Positions 1 through 8,341 of a stretch of DNA of 64,000 bases are shown piece by piece. The notes below the pieces were generated by a model that made no database searches, was not told where the DNA came from, and worked only from the letters and a program-made list of their open reading frames with translations. The DNA is from an uncultured Christensenellaceae bacterium (GTDB lineage Bacteria > Bacillota > Clostridia > Christensenellales > UBA3700), in assembly GCA_944380305.1 (NCBI GenBank), contig CALWHF010000011.1, forward strand, positions 1 through 64,000, written 5' to 3'. The position numbers were made by a program, and so were the translations under genes. Each line of letters opens with the position of its first letter. The first letter of the stretch is position 1.

Positions 1-1353
1 GTCCGCGTTTTCGCAGGTGATACCCAGTATGTCGTACGCTCCCGCCTTCAGGAACGGAGCGGTGCATGACAGGTAGTGATTGGAGTTGTCCGCGACGAAA
101 CAGCCCGTGCCGTTCTTGCGCTCGTAGATTATGTGCGTTCTGCGTGCGGGCACTCGGGAGATGCCCTCGGGGAGTTTGAAATAATCTTCGAAAGAGGACA
201 GCACCGTGCCGTCGTCGTATTCCACGTTTACGAACGCGAACGCGCATTGCGCTCTTTCCGCGACGGGGATCTCGCAACGCTTGCAGCCGTTCTGCGGCAG
301 GATTATCTTGCTCCAGTTCCTTATCGTCGAGTCCAGCTCGTCAAAAGCGTACCAGACTGCTATCTCCTTCGTTGCGAGGGGAGCGTCCACGGTCATGTTC
401 GCGACGAGTTTGCCGTCTTCTTCCGCGAGATTGAGCGCGGGGCTTTTTTTCAGCCTCGGAGCTTTCGCGTCGAAATAATCGACGAAATTGAGCTGGGTCG
501 AAAGGGTGTATTGCGGCAGCAACAGTCCCGTATTGGGGCTGACCGTGCAGAATACGCGGTCGTTTTCGATAAGAGAAAGAGTGCTTTCGACTCTATCTAT
601 GCTGGTTATCGGATTGTTCGATCCGCATACGAGCAGGCAGGGGCACTCGACGTAGCGCGCGTAGGTCTGGCTGGCGCATCCCGCGAACCATCTCTCGCGC
701 TCGTCCGTCATCTGCAAAGGCTCGGCGTCTTCGTCGAACCGGAACAGCTCGTCGTATTCTCTCCAACCCGCGTTGTTTATCGCTATCGCGGCGTCCACGC
801 GTTTGTCCATTGCGGCGGTCTGCCACATCATATCCGCGCCTTCGCGCGCGCCGACCAGTATGATTTTGCAATCGGAGCAGAGCGTTTTGATCAAGGTGAC
901 GACTCTGCGCGTAACGGTAGTCCACAGGTACTGGCAGCTGTCTTTTGCAGACGGTTCGGCAATCGACAGATGTCCCGCGCTGCGGGCGATCTCTCCGTAT
1001 CTGAGGCTTTCGGGATAGCGCGAACGCTTCGTCGAATCGGCGTTCTCGGCGTCGTAATCGAAACATATGAAACCGAAACCGCGGTCTATAAACGCGTTGA
1101 CGAAATTGGGCGGGGGCGGATTGCCCGTGCCGTCTTTGACGTAAACCACGATTTTGGGTGACGCGGAAGAGGGGTACGAGCCTTCGACGAATATTCTCGG
1201 CGCGCCGTCCTCGGCACCGTCGCCGTTGAAGAACGCCTCGAAAGAAATGCGGCCGCCTTGCTTGCGAAAGTCCGTGAAGGAGATCTGAAGCGGAGCGGCC
1301 TCGGGGTCGTAATCCTGCCATATCTGAAGAGGAGTCAATATCATATTTTCCAT
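1..1353 (-). CDS. alpha/beta-hydrolase-like protein with degenerate catalytic site (3' truncated by window edge)
   Basis: An open frame of 451 codons runs without a stop from an ATG at 1353 to the window edge, so the C-terminus is missing. The middle of the protein resembles the alpha/beta-hydrolase core of acetyl-xylan-esterase or PhoPQ-regulated (PqaA-like) proteins: a beta strand, then a nucleophile-elbow-like turn, then a segment like 'D-RVDAAIAI', then a strand before the acid loop. The usual GxSxG is G168-A-R-E-G172, so the nucleophile serine is absent. The acid loop reads GSNNP (N247 where Asp is expected), and the loop that normally carries His reads SPNTG. All three catalytic residues therefore appear lost. 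No signal peptide is visible, suggesting a cytoplasmic protein. No Shine-Dalgarno precedes the ATG; a promoter -10 sits 7 nt upstream, so the mRNA may be leaderless. The fold assignment is by eye; the role is unknown. Confidence 0.7.
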   Translation of the reverse strand, partial: MENMILTPLQIWQDYDPEAAPLQISFTDFRKQGGRISFEAFFNGDGAEDGAPRIFVEGSYPSSASPKIVVYVKDGTGNPPPPNFVNAFIDRGFGFICFDYDAENADSTKRSRYPESLRYGEIARSAGHLSIAEPSAKDSCQYLWTTVTRRVVTLIKTLCSDCKIILVGAREGADMMWQTAAMDKRVDAAIAINNAGWREYDELFRFDEDAEPLQMTDERERWFAGCASQTYARYVECPCLLVCGSNNPITSIDRVESTLSLIENDRVFCTVSPNTGLLLPQYTLSTQLNFVDYFDAKAPRLKKSPALNLAEEDGKLVANMTVDAPLATKEIAVWYAFDELDSTIRNWSKIILPQNGCKRCEIPVAERAQCAFAFVNVEYDDGTVLSSFEDYFKLPEGISRVPARRTHIIYERKNGTGCFVADNSNHYLSCTAPFLKAGAYDILGITCENAD

Positions 1354-1360
1354 ACGAAAT

Positions 1361-1389
1361 ATTATAGTATAGTGCGCGAAAAAATGCAA
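1361..1389 (-). promoter_or_regulatory. sigma-A promoter for the 1-1353 gene, predicted leaderless
   Basis: On the minus strand TTGCAT (1384-1389) and TATAAT (1361-1366) are separated by 17 bp. The -10 ends 7 nt before the ATG at 1353, so transcription should begin at or next to the A of the start codon. Confidence 0.7.
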
Positions 1390-1494
1390 GCGGTTGCGCG
1401 TGCGGACGAAAACAGACGAAAAAAGAGTCGCGGGGGCGAAAAAGGGGCATAAATCCCGCAAAAGGAGCGTATTATTGCAAGGACGGGAGGGATT

Positions 1495-1968
1495 ATGAGC
1501 GAATACGACGATTACAGGATTGCCGACGACGAACAGGCAGAAAAGATAAATGCCGAGCTCGTCGGAGCAAAAGGAGAGGAGCGTGCCGCGGCAAAAGCAG
1601 GCGTATTTCCCGTATATCTGACCGACGAGGTCGCGCGCGCCGCCGAGAGTTGCCGCAATGCCGCAAGCGGCTGCGTCTATCTGCTCGATTATGCGACGAC
1701 CGCCGACGAAGAGAGATTGCTCGGATACGCCGCCGACGTCATGGACGGTATTGCCGTGTCGCTCGGGAAAGGGAAGACCGACCGGGAAAAATTCGGTGCT
1801 TACGGCGTCAGACAGGCTCTTAAAAAAACCTATCTCGCTGCCTGCGACGCTGCGATGAGATTGTGCTCGCTCGCGGACGCGTCAAACGATCCCGCAGTGG
1901 CTGTCCATGCTAGAAACGCGCTCTCGGCAAGTATCGGTACTATGGCGGTATATCTTATACAAATTTAA
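1495..1968 (+). CDS. hypothetical protein, 157 aa
   Basis: Starts at an ATG with a good GGGAGG ribosome site 6 nt upstream. I do not recognise the family. The protein is soluble, acidic at its N-terminus, alanine-rich and probably mostly helical, with several cysteines (around residues 54, 61, 119 and 126). No membrane segment or signal peptide is visible. It is transcribed away from the flanking minus-strand genes and seems monocistronic. No clear promoter with both boxes was found; a TATTAT hexamer lies at 1470-1475. Confidence 0.65.
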   Translation: MSEYDDYRIADDEQAEKINAELVGAKGEERAAAKAGVFPVYLTDEVARAAESCRNAASGCVYLLDYATTADEERLLGYAADVMDGIAVSLGKGKTDREKFGAYGVRQALKKTYLAACDAAMRLCSLADASNDPAVAVHARNALSASIGTMAVYLIQI

Positions 1969-2023
1969 GTGTCCGTGTAGGTTATAAGCGTTTATCTGCG
2001 CTGAGAGAGATGTCGCTTCGGAT

Positions 2024-2048
2024 AAAAAAATCCCGCCTTTGGGGCGGG
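2024..2048 (-). terminator. terminator of the DUF378 gene
   Basis: Stem CCCGCC (2032-2037) pairs with GGCGGG (2043-2048); read on the minus strand it is followed by a T-rich run (2024-2031). It lies 17 bp beyond the stop codon of the 2065-2310 gene. Confidence 0.8.
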
Positions 2049-2064
2049 TAAAAACCTTTACGTT

Positions 2065-2310
2065 TTATTCGTTGTCGTGTGCTTTCGTTCCCTTTTCGAT
2101 AGCATTGATCCTCTTGGGGTTGAACTTGTTGTATATCAGATATACGATAGTCCATATACCCGCGATGCCCACTATCGCGTAGAGAATGCGCGCGCCGACG
2201 TACGCTTCCGACGTGAATATCCAGTTTACGAAATTGAAATCGAAAATACCCACGCTCAGCCAGTTGAGTGCTCCGACGACGAGGAGCAGCAATGCGATTA
2301 CGGTTATCAT
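2065..2310 (-). CDS. DUF378 family small membrane protein
   Basis: 81 aa with two hydrophobic segments (about residues 1-22 and 38-62) and the family hallmark GALNW near residue 13, followed by an 'F-D-F' turn and a second helix containing 'RILYAIVGIAGIW'. DUF378 (YuzA-type) proteins are two-pass membrane proteins of unknown function, common in Firmicutes. The start is supported by AAAGGAGG 5 nt upstream. A GC-rich hairpin (AGGCG/CGCCT, 2334-2346) lies in its 5' region. It has its own terminator and is monocistronic. Confidence 0.85.
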   Translation of the reverse strand: MITVIALLLLVVGALNWLSVGIFDFNFVNWIFTSEAYVGARILYAIVGIAGIWTIVYLIYNKFNPKRINAIEKGTKAHDNE

Positions 2311-2392
2311 GACAGCCTCCTTTTGGTGATATTAGGCGGTACGCCTTACCGCTAGTTTGTATATTACGCGACAAATTATCCGCGAAAAATAA

Positions 2393-2421
2393 TTGAATTA
2401 TCTTCCGCTTTAGTTTATAAT
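2393..2421 (+). promoter_or_regulatory. sigma-A promoter for the membrane/zinc-ribbon operon
   Basis: TTGAAT (2393-2398), 17-bp spacer, TATAAT (2416-2421). It lies 55 bp upstream of the ATG at 2476 and drives the two overlapping genes that follow. Confidence 0.75.
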
Positions 2422-2475
2422 CTTAGTATCCGCGCGAAAGTGTTTCGGGCGGGAAAAACTTTCAAGGATATTATC

Positions 2476-3204
2476 ATGGCAAGCAGAGGAAAGAAAAAAA
2501 CTCAATCGAGAGGAGTGCAGACTGCCGACGTCGTCGCGGTCTCGGCTAAAAGAGATCTCAGATACAAATACGTCGTCGCCGCGCTTCTGGTGCTTCTGAC
2601 CGTCTTCCTGTTCATAAATTCGTTTACCGTACAGGCGAACATCACCTACGAGGACGAGAACGGCAACAACCTTCTTTCGGAGGTCGATCCGTCCGACATG
2701 ACTTTCGGCAAAAGTGCCGTGACGATCCTGTTCGCGCCCGTAGACGGTTACGACGACGCGGTCGGATACACGTTGAAAAACCTGCCCATCTCGGGCGGCA
2801 GCGAGCTTGTGCAGCAGATTGCCAAGCAATTGCTCGCCGATTATCCTCAAAGTCAGCTCGACATGCTCGACACGGCTTATCTTACGATATACGTCACCGA
2901 GGCTGTCTATCTGGCTGCGTCGATAGCGTTTATCGTTACGGCGATAACGGTGCTCGTACGCAAGAGAGAAAAGGACGACGTTACCGCGCTGGCGGCGGCG
3001 TCGGCAATGACGCTTTTGTCGGCAGTCAGGCTCGTGATAGGTCTGATCATGTGTATGAGCAGCACCAAAGAGTTTATAATCACTGCGGGAGGCGCACCCT
3101 GGCTCGCGCTGATCGCGACCGTTGCGGCGACGGTGCTCCTTGCCATCGTGGTCAACGGAAGACTCAAAAAAAACAAGGCTAAGACCGCGGAGATAAAGAA
3201 ATGA
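2476..3204 (+). CDS. hypothetical four-pass membrane protein
   Basis: 242 aa when started at the ATG at 2476, behind a weak AAGGATAT site; an in-frame start upstream at 2440 lacks a ribosome site. The N-terminus is basic (KKK at residues 6-8). Hydrophobic segments lie near residues 32-52, 134-156, 165-188 and 198-222. A polar, probably extracytoplasmic region of about 75 residues separates the first two. The last four bases (ATGA) overlap the start of the zinc-ribbon gene, so the two are co-translated and probably work together. Family not recognised. Confidence 0.7.
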   Translation: MASRGKKKTQSRGVQTADVVAVSAKRDLRYKYVVAALLVLLTVFLFINSFTVQANITYEDENGNNLLSEVDPSDMTFGKSAVTILFAPVDGYDDAVGYTLKNLPISGGSELVQQIAKQLLADYPQSQLDMLDTAYLTIYVTEAVYLAASIAFIVTAITVLVRKREKDDVTALAAASAMTLLSAVRLVIGLIMCMSSTKEFIITAGGAPWLALIATVAATVLLAIVVNGRLKKNKAKTAEIKK

Positions 3205-4043
3205 AATGCAGAGTATGCGGTAAAGAGATAGAAGAAGGGTCCGAATTTTGCAGATACTGCGGAGCGTCCCAAAAGAAAAAACGCAAGCCGACGTGGAGTG
3301 AGCGCAAAAAGGAAAGGGAGCGCGAGACCGCAGAACTGATGAAAAAATCCTGTCTGACCGAGCAGGACGTGCTGCTCGCCGTGCCCGTAGGGACGGAAGG
3401 TCTGAAGATCGTCGCGATAGGAGAGACCCGTAAAGAATACGTCCGTTGCGTCCTTCTGGGCGTTTTGTACGCTGTTATCACCGCCGCCGCGCTTGCGGGG
3501 CTTGTACTGATGATGAGACTTCAGATAAATTCGCTGTCGAGGACGTTGCGCGCGGTGATATGTTTCGCGCTTCTGCTCGTGCTGGCGGGATTCGGAGCCG
3601 CTTGTGCGGACAGGATATACAGCGCGGGAGTGTTCTCGAGGATGAGCAAGAGCGTCAGGGCGGTCAAGAAGGTCAGTTACGGCAAAGCTCCTTATATCAC
3701 GAACGAAGGAAAACTCTACCGTATGGTCTGCAATGCGAAGTGTGCCGCGTGCGGTTCTTCCGTGCATATCGAAGAATTCGAAGGCAGGCTGTACGAGGTC
3801 TGCGACTTCGACAGGACGCATCTGGGAGTGCTTTCGGCAGCGGAGATATTCCGCGATCTCCTCGGCGTCGAGACGGAAGAGGCGAAAGAGGAGAACGCAA
3901 AAGAGACCGGGGACGCCGTGCCGCAAGACGGAAAGAGCGAGGACTCTCCGAAAGAGACTGCGGACTACGGGACGGAGGTCGTCGGACAAGAGGAGATCCC
4001 TCAACCCGAAGAAAAGAGAGACGCGTCAGATAAGAGCGAGTAA
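3201..4043 (+). CDS. zinc-ribbon membrane protein
   Basis: 280 aa. The N-terminus is a zinc ribbon (CRVCGKE at residues 3-9, then CRYCGA at about 17-22). A basic linker leads to two hydrophobic segments (about 76-100 and 114-136). A second cysteine cluster follows near residues 176-205 (C-N-A-K-C-A-A-C, then V-C-D-F). The C-terminal 55 residues are acidic, lysine- and glutamate-rich and probably disordered. The start overlaps the previous stop by 4 nt. The layout suggests a membrane protein with two cytoplasmic metal-binding modules; the function is unknown. Confidence 0.75.
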   Translation: MKCRVCGKEIEEGSEFCRYCGASQKKKRKPTWSERKKERERETAELMKKSCLTEQDVLLAVPVGTEGLKIVAIGETRKEYVRCVLLGVLYAVITAAALAGLVLMMRLQINSLSRTLRAVICFALLLVLAGFGAACADRIYSAGVFSRMSKSVRAVKKVSYGKAPYITNEGKLYRMVCNAKCAACGSSVHIEEFEGRLYEVCDFDRTHLGVLSAAEIFRDLLGVETEEAKEENAKETGDAVPQDGKSEDSPKETADYGTEVVGQEEIPQPEEKRDASDKSE

Positions 4044-4062
4044 GATCGGACACGACTTTTTC

Positions 4063-4090
4063 GCCGTCCCGACAGGGGCGGCGTTTTTTT
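4063..4090 (+). terminator. terminator of the 2476-4043 operon
   Basis: GCCGTCCC (4063-4070) pairs with GGGGCGGC (4075-4082), followed by a run of seven T (4084-4090). Confidence 0.85.
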
Positions 4091-4245
4091 CGGCATTATT
4101 CGGCCTGCTTTTTAGCGGACGAATAAGAGGAGAAAAAGCTGATTTCGGATAGAAAAGACGATACTTGTCGTCAAAAACGCGCCTTTTTGCAAAGTAAAAG
4201 AGCACGACGCGCCGTTTTTGCCGAATTTCTTTGAAAACTTCCTAT

Positions 4246-4274
4246 TTACAACCGCCTGCGCGTTAGTGTATAAT
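4246..4274 (+). promoter_or_regulatory. promoter of the GPH transporter-GH20 operon
   Basis: TTACAA (4246-4251), 17 bp, TATAAT (4269-4274), 35 bp upstream of the transporter ATG. The 4091-4245 stretch upstream holds no gene. Confidence 0.65.
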
Positions 4275-4309
4275 AATCAGGACGGGCATGTCCGTCAAAG
4301 GGGAATTTT

Positions 4310-5854
4310 ATGCAGATCGTTGACAAAGCCGTCGGGGTCGTAAAAGACTTTTTCCGAAATTGGGACAAGCCGGCGGAAGGCAATTACGTCGGAAACAAAG
4401 AGATCATCGCATATTCGGTCGGCGGTATGGGCGTGCAGTTCGTCGCGGCGATATACGCTCAGATACTGTTGCAGGCAAACTGTCTGTTGATAGGAACGGT
4501 ATACGGATTGAAGCCGACGGATCTGGCGATGCTCCTTATGATCAATACGGTCATATCGATTGTCATTCAGCCGTTCAAGAGCTGGCTTATCGACAATACT
4601 CCCGGCAAGCAGGGCAAGGCGAGACCGTGGATATTGTGGCTGGGACCGCCTTGCGCGATACTGATGTCGGTGACGGCGTTCATTCCGCAATCGTGGAGCA
4701 AGCAGACGATATTGATATGCGTGGGAGTGCTGTACATACTGATGAACTTCATCTACCAGTTCTATTTCGGCATGTACACCCAGCTCGTTCAGCTCGAGAC
4801 CCCCAATACGAACGAGCGCGCGAAGATCATATCGATAAGCTCGATTATTTATAGCCTCGCTCCTACCATTACGGGTGCGGCGTTCCCGCTGATAGCGACT
4901 TTCTTCGAGCTGGGTCAGGTTGACCAGAACTTCTACAAGGTCATCTTCCCGGTATTCTCGTTCCTCGGCTGCGGTCTCGGAATGTTCGCGTATTTCGGCA
5001 CTAAAGAGCGCATAATCGTTCCGCGCAGGCAGGTGCAGAAGGTCAAATTTGTCGACGGATTCGTCAAAATCTGCAAGAACAGATATTTCTGGATAAACAA
5101 CGTATCCACATGGTTCGCGTTCGCACGCGCCGCGATTACCGGCAGCATGTACTGGGCGTATGTCTATATGTTGCAGAACGAAAGCATACAGGCAGTTGCG
5201 AGTCTCGTCATAGGTACGGCGTCTCTTGTCGGCATGGCGATAGGACCGTTTATGATAAAGAAGATAGGCAAGAGGAATACCGTGCTTCTGACCGACGGCG
5301 TATTCGCGTTGTCGATGGTGCCTCTGATATTCTACAACAATAACTTCTACGTCTTCGCCGCCGCGTGTTACGTCGCTTTCTGGGCGACAGCGGTGCAGAT
5401 AATCACGACGCCCGCTATGAGTGCGGACGCTCTCGATTACCAGCAGTGGAAGACGGGAGACAGACTCGAAGGTTTCTCGCAGAATTTCGCGATAATAAAT
5501 TCTCTTATAGCGATAGGCACAAACTACATATTGCCGTTCATATACGAATATTACGGGCTGATCAACGACTACGACGTGCTTTACGACGAGGCGGTGAGGT
5601 CGCCGATGCTCGTTGCGATGGCTGTGCTTGCGGTGGCGGGCGCGTTGTTGCACGGTGCGCCGTACATCTTCTGGAACATGACCGAAAAGGATCAGGAACG
5701 CATGATCGAGGATCTGAAGAAACGCGCTCACGAGCAGAACGTTCTTGACGGTTGTGCCGATGCAAGTTTGCTTTCGAGCGACGAACACATTAACGAAGGA
5801 GATATTTTCGGAGACGAAAGCGCAAATGTCGGCGACGGGGAGGAAAGACAATGA
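4310..5854 (+). CDS. GPH-family sugar:cation symporter (MFS)
   Basis: 514 aa, about 12 hydrophobic segments. It resembles the glycoside-pentoside-hexuronide (MelB/XylP) family, which imports glycosides with Na+ or H+. After the second helix comes an 'LIDNTPGKQGKARPW' loop, matching the family pattern of D..D+T.++G+.RP. The start follows AAAGGGG 6 nt upstream. The C-terminal 60 residues are an acidic hydrophilic tail. It heads an operon with a lipoprotein (4-nt overlap) and a cytoplasmic hexosaminidase, which suggests uptake of an N-acetylhexosamine-containing disaccharide. The exact substrate cannot be read from sequence. Confidence 0.85.
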   Translation: MQIVDKAVGVVKDFFRNWDKPAEGNYVGNKEIIAYSVGGMGVQFVAAIYAQILLQANCLLIGTVYGLKPTDLAMLLMINTVISIVIQPFKSWLIDNTPGKQGKARPWILWLGPPCAILMSVTAFIPQSWSKQTILICVGVLYILMNFIYQFYFGMYTQLVQLETPNTNERAKIISISSIIYSLAPTITGAAFPLIATFFELGQVDQNFYKVIFPVFSFLGCGLGMFAYFGTKERIIVPRRQVQKVKFVDGFVKICKNRYFWINNVSTWFAFARAAITGSMYWAYVYMLQNESIQAVASLVIGTASLVGMAIGPFMIKKIGKRNTVLLTDGVFALSMVPLIFYNNNFYVFAAACYVAFWATAVQIITTPAMSADALDYQQWKTGDRLEGFSQNFAIINSLIAIGTNYILPFIYEYYGLINDYDVLYDEAVRSPMLVAMAVLAVAGALLHGAPYIFWNMTEKDQERMIEDLKKRAHEQNVLDGCADASLLSSDEHINEGDIFGDESANVGDGEERQ

Positions 5855-6573
5855 AGAGACGTGTCAGGATTATTGCCGCGTTCATCGCGATATTCGTTTT
5901 ATGTTTTACGGCGACGGTATTTGTCGCGTGTAACGAAACGCTCAGTCCGGAGGAAGGCAGAGACCTTCTCGTGAAAGGGATAGAAGCCGCGAAAGAAAGC
6001 GACGTGTATTATATAAAATACAGAGTAAACGACAACAGCTCCCTGAACGGAAAATACGTTCAGTACAGTCTGAACGTGCAGAAGGATACCGCGAAATTCA
6101 CCGTAGCGACGGGCGACATCCTGAAAACGGTATACGACGATACTTATTACGGAAGGAGCCTGAAACAGGACGTAGACGCGAAAAACGCGAGCGGGAGCGA
6201 CTATATTACGGGCAAAGTGTTCTGGGGTGAGAGCGGCAAATGGGAGATCGCCCGGTGTTCTCTGGACGAGTTCTTGACTGACGGGAAGATCGCGGATTAT
6301 AATATGGACAGCGTTGCGGGACTTCTGACGGATCTGACCGAGCAGGAACTCGAGATCTCGTCGGTCAGCGAAACGGGCAGGGTCGTATACATAACCGCCA
6401 AGGTCACTAAAGAAGGCAATCCGTTGTCGGCATATCCGTCGCTCACGATAAGACTGATCAACGGAAAACTCGCGTACGTCGGCGATTCGGCTGAGAGTCT
6501 TTACATAAATATTTCGTACGGCGGACCGAAAATAAGCGTTCCCGCATGGACGGCGGAGACCGCAAAGGAGTAA
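5851..6573 (+). CDS. small lipoprotein of unknown function
   Basis: 240 aa. A basic start (MKRRVR) leads into a hydrophobic stretch and a lipobox-like FVAC ending at Cys27, so it should be lipid-anchored on the outer face of the membrane. The rest is a beta-rich soluble domain with alternating polar and hydrophobic residues, resembling the LppX/LprG-type or DUF6612-type fold in pattern only. It begins inside the last codons of the symporter gene (ATGA overlap) and is followed by the GH20 gene. It could serve as a substrate-binding or envelope accessory protein for the transporter; this is inference. Confidence 0.7.
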   Translation: MKRRVRIIAAFIAIFVLCFTATVFVACNETLSPEEGRDLLVKGIEAAKESDVYYIKYRVNDNSSLNGKYVQYSLNVQKDTAKFTVATGDILKTVYDDTYYGRSLKQDVDAKNASGSDYITGKVFWGESGKWEIARCSLDEFLTDGKIADYNMDSVAGLLTDLTEQELEISSVSETGRVVYITAKVTKEGNPLSAYPSLTIRLINGKLAYVGDSAESLYINISYGGPKISVPAWTAETAKE

Positions 6574-6578
6574 TACAG

Positions 6579-8186
6579 ATGAAAGAAATAATTCCCAGAC
6601 CGCAATCGGTCATCGAGGCTAAAAAGGGCGGCACGTTCGATATGGCGAAGGTAGACGCTCTCGACGTGGACGCGAAGTTCGCGCTGACGACGCCCGTGAT
6701 AACTTCGATACTCGAAGAAGGACTAGGCAGGAAATTGCCCAAAGAGGGTAAAAACGTGCTGAAGATAGGTTTTGCGGCTGAACTCGCGCCGCAGAGCTAC
6801 CGCATAGAGACGGACGAAAACGGGATCGGCATCGTAGCGGGTGATGCGGCGGGCGCGCTTTATGCGGTGCAGACGCTGAGGGTAGGCACGATGATGGGCA
6901 CTCCGCAAAAGAACACGCTCGTTCCTTGCGGCAAGGTCAACGATTATCCCCGTTACCGCTGGCGCGGCATCCTTCTCGACGAAGCCCGTCATTTCTTCGG
7001 CGAGGAAGAGGTCAAGAAACTGCTCGACGTCATGTGCATGCACAAGCTCAACGTGCTGCACTGGCATCTGACCGACGATCAGGGCTGGAGAATAGAGATC
7101 AAGAAGTATCCGTTGCTGACCGAGGTCGGCTCATCGAGGCCGTGCTCGCAGATACACGGCTGGCTGTCAACCGACGTGGACGACGTGCCCGTAAGCGGAT
7201 ACTATACGCAGGAGAAGATAAAAGAGATCGTCGCTTATGCGGCGGAAAGGGGCATTTCGGTTATTCCCGAGATAGACATGCCCGCACATCTCGCGGCGGC
7301 TATGGCGGCGTATCCGTGGCTGGGTTGCAGAGAACTGAAGAGAGATCCGCATTATTATTTCGGCGGGAGGATACCGACTTCTCAGGGCGTCAAGGACTGG
7401 AACAGGAGCGCGTGCATAGGCAAGCCTTCCACGATGGAATTCATAAAGGGCGTGATAGACGAGATATGCGAGCTGTTCCCCGCGCCGTACTTCCATATCG
7501 GCGGCGACGAGGCTCCCAAGGACGAGTGGAAGAACTGTCCCGCTTGTCAGGAACTTATACGTTCGCTCGGGCTCAGGAACGAGAAACAGCTTCAGGGCTG
7601 GTTCATCAACGAGGTCGCGAAGTACGTCAGGAGCAAGGGCAGACGTCTTATCGGCTGGAACGAGGTGCTCGAGGGAGACATCCTCGACAACGACGTAGTG
7701 GTGCAGTACTGGACGCCGCGCCGCGATCCGAAGGTGATCAAGCACGTCAGAAAGGGCGGCAGCGTGGTCATCAGCAAGCACAAATATTTCTACTTCGACA
7801 TGCCGTACGCTCAGTATCCGCTGAGGAACACATATATGTTCAATCCGTATTTCGAGGGCTTCATTTCGATGTACGACAACAACGTCAAGGGCATCGAGGG
7901 CACTCTCTGGACGGAATGGATCTCTACGCCGTCCAAGCTGGAATTCCAGCTCTTCCCCAGGATGGAGGCTCTCGCCGAAGTGTCGTGGTACGGCGGACCC
8001 AAGAACTTCAAGAAATTCCTCGGCAGGCTCAGGGAGTACATGCCTCTTCTCGACATGTACGGTCTGAACTACGCGAAAGAGGAGATCTACCGCCAGCCAA
8101 ACCCGTTCACCAGAGTAAAGACGATACGCACCTGGTACGGCGGAAACGAGAACGTGGAGTACGAAAAAAACGACAACAAGCATTGA
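6579..8186 (+). CDS. beta-N-acetylhexosaminidase, GH20, cytoplasmic
   Basis: 535 aa from ATG 6579, chosen because AAAGGAG (6564-6570) overlaps the previous stop at the right distance. GH20 enzymes remove terminal GlcNAc or GalNAc by substrate-assisted catalysis. Residues 1-120 form the N-terminal GH20b alpha/beta domain. The barrel starts at 'RYRWRGILLDEARHFF', followed by 'LHWHLTDDQGWR' and the catalytic pair D310-E311 within HIGGDEAP. WTEW near residue 447 is the conserved aromatic sugar-binding segment. There is no signal peptide, unlike most secreted GH20s, so the enzyme probably acts on sugars imported by the symporter at the head of the operon. Confidence 0.95.
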   Translation: MKEIIPRPQSVIEAKKGGTFDMAKVDALDVDAKFALTTPVITSILEEGLGRKLPKEGKNVLKIGFAAELAPQSYRIETDENGIGIVAGDAAGALYAVQTLRVGTMMGTPQKNTLVPCGKVNDYPRYRWRGILLDEARHFFGEEEVKKLLDVMCMHKLNVLHWHLTDDQGWRIEIKKYPLLTEVGSSRPCSQIHGWLSTDVDDVPVSGYYTQEKIKEIVAYAAERGISVIPEIDMPAHLAAAMAAYPWLGCRELKRDPHYYFGGRIPTSQGVKDWNRSACIGKPSTMEFIKGVIDEICELFPAPYFHIGGDEAPKDEWKNCPACQELIRSLGLRNEKQLQGWFINEVAKYVRSKGRRLIGWNEVLEGDILDNDVVVQYWTPRRDPKVIKHVRKGGSVVISKHKYFYFDMPYAQYPLRNTYMFNPYFEGFISMYDNNVKGIEGTLWTEWISTPSKLEFQLFPRMEALAEVSWYGGPKNFKKFLGRLREYMPLLDMYGLNYAKEEIYRQPNPFTRVKTIRTWYGGNENVEYEKNDNKH

Positions 8187-8253
8187 CGGAGACGCCGCGC
8201 TTTGCGCGTTAGCGGACAAAACCGTCTTGCGAGTGTATTAAGTCGGAATAAGC

Positions 8254-8280
8254 GACGCGCGGCAGCCCGCGCGTCTTTTT
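8254..8280 (+). terminator. terminator of the GH20 operon
   Basis: A perfect 9-bp GC-rich stem (8254-8262 with 8267-8275), CAGC loop, then five T. Confidence 0.9.
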
Positions 8281-8285
8281 ATATA

Positions 8286-8314
8286 TTGAAATCCTGTTTT
8301 GCGTGTGTTATAAT
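8286..8314 (+). promoter_or_regulatory. promoter of the glycerol-3-phosphate operon
   Basis: TTGAAA (8286-8291), 17 bp, TATAAT (8309-8314), immediately after the preceding terminator and 27 bp before the first ATG. Confidence 0.85.
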
Positions 8315-8341
8315 AGTCTCAGTAAACAAAAGGGGAAACTT

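Noticed and set aside
593..1450. A minus-strand frame of 285 codons, and a plus-strand frame at 76-1161.
   Set aside because: Both overlap the 451-codon minus frame ending at the window edge, which has the better amino-acid composition and a promoter placed correctly for its ATG.
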